Source: Isohypsibius dastychi
Taxonomy: Eukaryota > Tardigrada > Eutardigrada > Parachela > Isohypsibiidae
Assembly (NCBI GenBank): GCA_034696485.1
Contig: JAQIWT010001321.1
Span: forward strand, 1 to 11,346
Reading direction: 5' to 3'
DNA length: 11,346 bases
The position numbers and the translations under genes are program-made. Below, in pieces: positions 6,568 to 11,346 of this stretch. How positions within the stretch are numbered: position 1 is the stretch's first letter; every line of letters begins with the position of its first letter. The notes beneath the pieces are model-generated. The model saw only the letters and a list, made by a program, of their open reading frames with translations, was not told where the DNA came from and did no database searches.

Positions 6568-9500
6568 CTAAATTAAGCCAGTCAACCGATTTCGTGCACG
6601 TTGAATGGTTGCTAGTTGTTCATCCGCTTGCCGCATCTCGTACTTGGCCCACGATCTCTGCATCTCCGACGTGACATTCTGCAGCCGGCTGACGAAATGG
6701 GCCGTTCTAAGATTTTCTAGCTCTTGTCGTAGCTTCTCCGCGGTAACCTGCTCTTCAAACGGTAAGCCAGTTAGCAAACGAGCGTTGACAGTCGTCAGAT
6801 CATTAAAGCCTTCCAGAGCCCTCTCTACCTCAGATGATCCAAGCGGCGATGGTTCAACAGGCTCTGGAGATTTTAATCGTTCGTTACGACCCTGCGACGG
6901 TGTTCTACGGGCTTTCTCTTCCTCGCGAGGCATCGATCCAGTTCGACTAGGTTGCCGAATGGGTCGCCTGTCTGCAGATTCAAGGGTTGGAGACGACGAT
7001 CGTCGCCTTGCAACTTCTGGGGAACCCGTTTGATTAACTTTGGGTGGAGCATTTGCAGCCATCCCAGCATGGCCTTCAAATCGACCGCTCCCTCCGCCGT
7101 GGAAACGACCATGACTTCCTGGAACTCCTGATGGAGGACCACCAGTTAGTGGTGGTGACCTCGGCCTGAAGGCACGATCAGGCTGATTTACTGGGAAAGG
7201 AGGTCTCCCAGGTGAGCGACGCCTCAGAGGATGATCTCGCATCAACGCGGAATCATCCAAGCGAGGACGCTTTGGTCTAAACTCCTCCTCGCGTGCATCC
7301 AAATCATCCCTTCTTTGATGAAATTGATCTCGAAAATGAGGAGGAAGAGCATGCTGTTCTCTGTTGTCATCTCGTGGATCATGAATGTCAATTTCTGGGC
7401 GAAAAGGTCTATAGCCCCTTGGTTCGAACCTGTAATCCTCCATCGGTTGACGTGGACCCCGGATTTCACGGTCGCTATCCAGGTGTCGCAACTCCCGCAT
7501 TTCGCCTATTCGGTCGCTTTCAATTGGCCTCTGTCCACCCAACGGCCGAGAAATCCTTGAGTCTCGATCTTCCACCGACCGGGGTCCTCGAGAATCTCGT
7601 GGCCCATCAATAGGCCTCGATCCTCGGGGATCATATTCGCCCTGCGCGAATAATGGGCCTCTCATAGCTCGTTCGTTATCCATAGGCCGTGATCCTCTTG
7701 ACTCCCACTCAGCCTCCGGTGGTCTTGGACCTCTTACATCGCGATCTCCTTCAACAAGTCTTGGTCCCCGAGCATCCCTCTCAGATTCCAAGGGTCTGGA
7801 TGGAATCTGAGAGGGCCCTCTGAAATCCCTGTCTCCTGCTTCCATTGCCCTTGGACCCCTCCAATCCCGGTTTCCCTCAACCGGACGTGAAACTCTCGAA
7901 TCACGATCGTTTTCAACCTGTCTCGGACCCCTTGTGTCACGATCAATTTCGTTCGGCCGGAATAATCGCGCATCGCCTCGATCTCCTGTTCCAGGTCGAA
8001 TCCCTGGAGCATCCCGATCCCCCTCTATTGGCTTTCGCATGCCCCGGTCGCCTTCCATTGGTCGTCGAATATCCGAATCTCCTTCGCTCGGTCTTGGACC
8101 GCGTAAGTCCCCCTCGATGGGTCTTCGAGCGTCACGATCAATCTCAAAAGGACGATTTAGCGGTGCGCTTCGATCAGGAAAGCGATCATCCGGTCGCCCG
8201 GGCATCGCTGTCGGATTAGAACTACGATCTCGTCTTGGTCCACCAGGCCGGTCATCAAATCTCACTCTGTCCCCTCCAGGAGGTCCCCCGGAGCCTCCAA
8301 AATTTTCTTCCCGCCCGGGTTCACCTCGAGTCCGACCAGGTGGACCTGGCCGGACGAACGGTCCAGGCCCAAATCTGTCGATGCTTCGTGTTCTCGGTGG
8401 AACTGGAATTGATCTCGATGCTTGTCCTGATGGTCTAGGCGATCGCGATCTCATGAACTCCGGGGGAATGCCGATACCAGGTCCAGGAGGTCCAGGAGGT
8501 TTGCGTCTTGGGAGACGATCATCAGGATCCTCTACTGGCATTGAAGGTCTCTCAAAACCGTCTTCCCCTCTCAGTCGATCGAATCCTGGATCCTGTGCAC
8601 GGGACGGAACAGAAGGTCCTTCTCTAAAACGTCCCCTGTCGCCTGGGTATTCCCTGAGTGGTCTCGTTTCGGCCCCTCCTCGAACAAAGTCCTCTGCCGA
8701 ATTTCTTGGAAGATGCGGCCTCTCAAAACTTGGCCGGCCCCTCTCGAGACCAGGCTCCTCAATGAATGGTCGTCTCGGCGCAGCTTCAAGTTCATGTCGC
8801 ATATGTGGGGGAGGACCCCTAGGCCCACCTATCCTCACACCCCCTTCATACCGTATAGCTTGTCTTGATAAATCATCTCTATCGGGGCCTTCTCTACCGG
8901 GAGGAGGTCTATCCAAGTTTCGCGGTCTGTCAACGTCTCTAGGCCTCTGACGCTCAGATGCAACCTCGCCCTCTTCGATCTGAATATCCTCTGACCTTGA
9001 GAATGAGTCTTTTGAACGATCAACCGCAGGACGACCGGAGAATCTTGAAGGAAGGGACGATGGCGGCAAGGAGTCCCGCAGGTCGTCCTCCGGTCGGGAT
9101 GCGGATGAATTTATTGGACCACTAGTACCATGCTGCCGTCCTGATTGTTCGAAAGTCGGTGGCGGATTACCTCGGCCAATGCCAGTACCCGGAGGAGAGC
9201 CCATTCGCCCCCTTGGGTGAGAAATACCCCGGCCACCACGAAACCCACCTCGAGTTCCTGGTCCGGGTGGCGATCGCATGCTTGGTCTACCCAATGCTGC
9301 ACTTCCAGCCGGAGGCGGTGGCGACCTAATCGGAGGCTGATTACTCTTTGGTGGGGAGCGACCTCTGTCACCTCCGAAATTGCCACCATGAGGGGGGTGT
9401 GGAAGTGGACGCGCAGGTGACCGCATAGGGCCTCCTCTCATCAGTCCTCGACCACGAGGAGGATAAGGTCGGCCACCACCTCCGCCGTCTGGATCATCCC

Positions 9501-9765
9501 TGGGCATTGCGCCCGGAGAAACAGATCGTCGCCGCGGGGGAAGTCCGCCATTGCTATCAGGTCCAGGCGGAGAAAATCTTCCGTGGCCAACTCGCGGTGG
9601 AGATCTGGGTCCTGGGGCTGTTGGTATTGATCCTCCGCGACCTCCCCGCCATGCTCCCCTCCCGCCGCGAAAACCACCTCCGCGACCAACACCCCGTTCA
9701 GCGGTAATTGCTGACGGTTCAGGGTTGAGAACAACCTCTCCTTCTTCCTTGTCATCGTTCGACAT
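6568..9765 (-). CDS. Large disordered RGG/SP/DR-rich protein with C-terminal coiled coil
   Basis: A single 1065-codon frame, with the ATG at 9765 (A at -3; the frame upstream of it offers only a non-ATG start). The N-terminus has the acidic motif KEEGEV, then RGG clusters (residues 24-46 and 171-181) typical of RNA-binding, arginine-methylated proteins, among many SPP/SPR motifs. A second EEGEV occurs at 264-268. Residues 540-790 form a charged repeat ladder (DRDxRGPRP). A nuclear-localisation-like RPKRPRLDD lies at 829-837, followed by Gly/Pro-rich sequence and RRRS/SP motifs. Only the last 90 residues (about 976-1065) look folded: heptad-like helices such as FEEQVTAEKLRQELENL and WAKYEMRQADEQL. 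Composition suggests a nuclear RNA-processing or transcription-associated protein. I do not recognise an orthologue; the molecular role is inference. Confidence 0.9.
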   Translation of the reverse strand: MSNDDKEEGEVVLNPEPSAITAERGVGRGGGFRGGRGAWRGGRGGSIPTAPGPRSPPRVGHGRFSPPGPDSNGGLPPRRRSVSPGAMPRDDPDGGGGGRPYPPRGRGLMRGGPMRSPARPLPHPPHGGNFGGDRGRSPPKSNQPPIRSPPPPAGSAALGRPSMRSPPGPGTRGGFRGGRGISHPRGRMGSPPGTGIGRGNPPPTFEQSGRQHGTSGPINSSASRPEDDLRDSLPPSSLPSRFSGRPAVDRSKDSFSRSEDIQIEEGEVASERQRPRDVDRPRNLDRPPPGREGPDRDDLSRQAIRYEGGVRIGGPRGPPPHMRHELEAAPRRPFIEEPGLERGRPSFERPHLPRNSAEDFVRGGAETRPLREYPGDRGRFREGPSVPSRAQDPGFDRLRGEDGFERPSMPVEDPDDRLPRRKPPGPPGPGIGIPPEFMRSRSPRPSGQASRSIPVPPRTRSIDRFGPGPFVRPGPPGRTRGEPGREENFGGSGGPPGGDRVRFDDRPGGPRRDRSSNPTAMPGRPDDRFPDRSAPLNRPFEIDRDARRPIEGDLRGPRPSEGDSDIRRPMEGDRGMRKPIEGDRDAPGIRPGTGDRGDARLFRPNEIDRDTRGPRQVENDRDSRVSRPVEGNRDWRGPRAMEAGDRDFRGPSQIPSRPLESERDARGPRLVEGDRDVRGPRPPEAEWESRGSRPMDNERAMRGPLFAQGEYDPRGSRPIDGPRDSRGPRSVEDRDSRISRPLGGQRPIESDRIGEMRELRHLDSDREIRGPRQPMEDYRFEPRGYRPFRPEIDIHDPRDDNREQHALPPHFRDQFHQRRDDLDAREEEFRPKRPRLDDSALMRDHPLRRRSPGRPPFPVNQPDRAFRPRSPPLTGGPPSGVPGSHGRFHGGGSGRFEGHAGMAANAPPKVNQTGSPEVARRRSSSPTLESADRRPIRQPSRTGSMPREEEKARRTPSQGRNERLKSPEPVEPSPLGSSEVERALEGFNDLTTVNARLLTGLPFEEQVTAEKLRQELENLRTAHFVSRLQNVTSEMQRSWAKYEMRQADEQLATIQRARNRLTGLI
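7396..8148 (-). repeat. DRDxRGPRPxEG repeat region with a 36-nt period
   Basis: It encodes residues 540-790 of the RGG protein. The arginine beginning each RG(P/S)-type unit falls at residues 666, 678, 690, 702, 714 and 726, exactly 12 residues (36 nt) apart, and at 612, 624 and 636. Elsewhere the spacing slips to 8-17. Units vary (RGPRLVEG, RGPRPPEA, RGSRPMDN, RGSRPIDG, RGPRSVED), so the DNA copies are diverged. This fits a minisatellite-type expansion inside a coding frame that is now decaying in sequence while keeping charge and periodicity. Confidence 0.85.
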
Positions 9766-10538
9766 CCTCGCTGGATTTCTCAAGGATAAAAACCAATTTG
9801 AACGTCGTCACCTTCAGTAGTGCGAATCTGCGATTTCGGGCCATCCATAAACCGGCGCAACCAAGAAGTTTGCACAGCTTCAAAGAGCTAAAATCTCTTG
9901 ATATGATACCTCCAATGAGACTTCTTCCAACCTCACGGGCTCCTGAAACATACCCGATATATCGTCTCCTTCAGGTCCCTTGGTTTGTTGAAGCCAACCA
10001 GTTGACCGACAACTTCAACATATAGTCACCAATAATCTTCCAAAGCGGTCATCCGTTATGAAGTCTATTTCTAAACCATTCCGATAAAAATCGTGTAAAG
10101 TCCTTCTATCAATCTTTTTCAAAATCAACCAACTCGAGGACAATTTGAGCGATTCATTCACAATACCTTCTAATCAAATATTGTTTCTCAACTTAATCCG
10201 ATCGTACTAAATAGTTGAACTTCTCTTATACATAATCAACGTAAATGAAGGTCAACAGTTATCAAGGTTACGGTAATACGATTATCGATTTCGACAATCA
10301 AAATTCAACTCATGTTTTGGTTTGTCAAGAGGTTTTACTATTTAACTGAAGTCAGATTGATAAACGTTGGCTAGAGATGGATGGAGGTATCGGCTGCGAC
10401 TGACTTGGTTTGTTATTAGAAAGAAATTGATCAATCCGTGGCCAGCATTGCTCACCGCACTCAACTGTGACCTTCCCATCATGGTTTCGTTCAGGTATCT
10501 TGTGGTTTGACTTTGACGAGCCTTGTACGAATAAAATA
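9766..10538. other. Divergent intergenic promoter region
   Basis: This 773 bp lies between the start codons of two divergently oriented genes and should hold both promoters. It is AT-rich, especially 10020-10340. No clear TATA box or RNA gene was identified. One short ORF with a true ATG (10481-10510, 9 codons plus stop) lies just upstream of the + strand gene and may be in its leader. It overlaps a good 5' splice-like sequence, TTCAG/GTATCT, with the GT at 10495. Confidence 0.5.
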
Positions 10539-10937
10539 ATGGCCGACTTCTTGTCTTTGCCAGATGCAACTGCCGGTCGTAAAAGATTGGCGCCCGGGCT
10601 TTCTGTCGAGCGTAAGCGGCACAGGCGTCATGGAAAGAAGCTTCAGTCCAAAGAAAGCACGTATGAGATGAGAGTGAACGGCTACACGGAGAGTGGTGAT
10701 CGCCGAGTGTATATGTCACAGTTTCACCTTCGTGAAGCGATAACAACTGCAATAACAACGATGTACGGTGAGGAACAATGGCGGAGATATCTGCGATGGG
10801 ATATTTTAGATTTCAATGATAACATCAAGGATGCGACTGTCCTGCTGACTTCAACTTCAAGCGATATATTCGTAGGTGCTCTGGCGCTGCTTCCGATGAG
10901 TGAAGGCAGGGTAATTGCATCTCAGAATCGACGTTAG
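10539..10937 (+). CDS. Probable RNase P/MRP subunit, Rpp14/Pop5-like
   Basis: 132 residues. The ATG at 10539 has A at -3 and G at +4. Residues 40-125 match the general layout of Rpp14 as I recall it: a Tyr-Met/Val first strand (YEMRV), then QF before a helix (residues 61-75), a MYGE motif like LFGE (75-78), DILDFN (88-93; human Rpp14 has DILTY), then an Ala/Val-Leu-rich strand and helix (DATVLLTSTSSDIFVGALALL). Rpp14 and Pop5 are small alpha/beta subunits that pair with Rpp30-type proteins in the tRNA 5'-processing enzyme. The highly basic segment at residues 14-34 (GRKRL...RKRHRRHGKK) is an extra N-terminal extension relative to human Rpp14 and could contact RNA or act as a nuclear signal. 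Identification rests on motif pattern from memory, not a search. An unrelated small alpha/beta protein is possible. Confidence 0.55.
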   Translation: MADFLSLPDATAGRKRLAPGLSVERKRHRRHGKKLQSKESTYEMRVNGYTESGDRRVYMSQFHLREAITTAITTMYGEEQWRRYLRWDILDFNDNIKDATVLLTSTSSDIFVGALALLPMSEGRVIASQNRR

Positions 10938-11062
10938 CATGTATATTCCTGTCTTGTATTCTAGCTACACATTTCTTTAAAAAAAAGGATTAAATCCAAG
11001 TTTTCAATCAAGTACAGGTTACGAAAATATTCGCAAATTCATACTACTAGTAGCAAATTCAT
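10938..11062. other. Short convergent 3' intergenic region
   Basis: This 125 bp separates two convergent stop codons and includes an A-rich run at about 10979-10986. It must carry polyadenylation signals for both genes. The last 30 bp hold a small repeat and palindrome (separate entry). No gene is seen. Confidence 0.5.
11033..11062. repeat. GCAAATTCAT direct repeat around a CTACTAGTAG palindrome
   Basis: GCAAATTCAT occurs at 11033-11042 and 11053-11062, a 20-bp period, with the 10-bp perfect palindrome CTACTAGTAG at 11044-11053 between them. It directly abuts the stop codon of the minus-strand epimerase, so it lies in its 3' UTR. Function unknown. Confidence 0.5.
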
Positions 11063-11346
11063 TTACTTGAGTGAATCGAGCGACTCAGTCGACTGCTGCA
11101 CAACCTTCGAGGAGGCAAGGTCGCTTGATTTGATACCCTTCTTCTCGGCCTCCTTAATCTGCTTATCGATCCACTCGCATGTAATCTTAAGTCCATCCTT
11201 GACCTTGGTCGCGGGAGCCCAGCCGAGAACCTGCATGATAAGCGTATTCTCCGAGTTGCGGCCACGAACACCCTCGGGGCCGGGGATGTGCTTAAGGGGC
11301 AGCTTCTTGCCAACGATATCAAGGCAGATCTGCGCAAGCTCGTTCA
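11063..11346 (-). CDS. GME: GDP-mannose 3,5-epimerase, C-terminal part
   Basis: The last 94 codons of a gene running off the right edge; TAA at 11063-11065. The enzyme converts GDP-D-mannose to GDP-L-galactose (and GDP-L-gulose), the branch that supplies L-galactose for ascorbate and cell-wall glycans in plants and algae. The visible part covers the end of the extended SDR fold: KHIPGPEGVRGRNSENT, the substrate-contacting loop conserved in plant GME; LGWAP; and KDGLKITCEWIDKQI, the terminal helix. After this, SSDLASSKVV parallels the plant tail that contains SSKVV. The protein ends about where plant GME does, so the C-terminus is complete. The NAD-binding and catalytic regions lie outside the window. 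No intron is needed here. Other NDP-sugar epimerases lack this loop and tail combination, so the assignment is firm. Confidence 0.94.
   Translation of the reverse strand, partial: NELAQICLDIVGKKLPLKHIPGPEGVRGRNSENTLIMQVLGWAPATKVKDGLKITCEWIDKQIKEAEKKGIKSSDLASSKVVQQSTESLDSLK

Noticed and set aside
7421-7434. GGTTCGAACC, resembling a tRNA B box or T-arm
   Set aside because: It lies inside the coding frame, encodes RFEPRG residues, and no acceptor, anticodon stem or A box is found around it.
7934-8950. A 338-codon open frame on the + strand opposite the RGG protein gene
   Set aside because: Its Ser/Pro/Gly/Arg composition is the mirror of the repetitive sense codons (GAT CGT, CCT CGA). Stops are rare on the antisense of such sequence, and no domain is visible.
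9798-10025. A 75-codon + frame upstream of the Rpp14-like gene
   Set aside because: The start is not ATG, no domain is visible, and no splice sites join it to the downstream gene in frame.

Overview
The window is eukaryotic nuclear DNA. The predicted proteins are eukaryotic: a RanBP2-type zinc finger plus RING E3, an RGG/Arg-Pro-rich disordered protein, an Rpp14/Pop5-like RNase P subunit and a plant-type GDP-mannose 3,5-epimerase. Start codons sit in Kozak-like rather than Shine-Dalgarno contexts. Introns are few or absent: a 3.2 kb and a 1.8 kb reading frame run uninterrupted. I cannot name the organism. Intron-poor genes, a Crinkler/STAND-like NTPase relic and a GDP-mannose epimerase would suit a fungus-like or algal-related protist, an oomycete or an early-diverging fungus. 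This is inference only.

Layout, left to right, with strictly alternating strands. (1) + strand, 2-1795: 3' part of a large HEAT/ARM-like E3 ligase with a RanBP2 zinc finger and a C-terminal RING. (2) - strand, 2601-4196: a P-loop NTPase of STAND/AAA or Crinkler-RHS type. It appears broken by one in-frame TAA and two offsetting frame changes. (3) + strand, 5181-6374: a proline-rich, probably SH3-binding adaptor with repeated modules and a basic-hydrophobic tail. It is preceded by a long leader with a TATA box, an initiator-like element, an inverted repeat around an E-box and two small upstream ORFs. (4) - strand, 6568-9765: a 1065-residue disordered RGG/SP/DR-rich protein containing a 12-residue (36-nt) repeat ladder and a C-terminal coiled-coil domain. 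(5) + strand, 10539-10937: a small protein resembling the Rpp14/Pop5 family. (6) - strand, 11063-11346: C-terminal end of GDP-mannose 3,5-epimerase, running off the window.

The genes do not form one pathway. Divergent pairs (2/3 and 4/5) share upstream regions and convergent pairs (3/4 and 5/6) have short gaps of 193 and 125 bp. No tRNA, rRNA, CRISPR array or intact mobile element was seen. The strongest leads are the decaying NTPase, the 36-nt repeat ladder, the plant-type epimerase in this gene context and the structured leader of gene 3.
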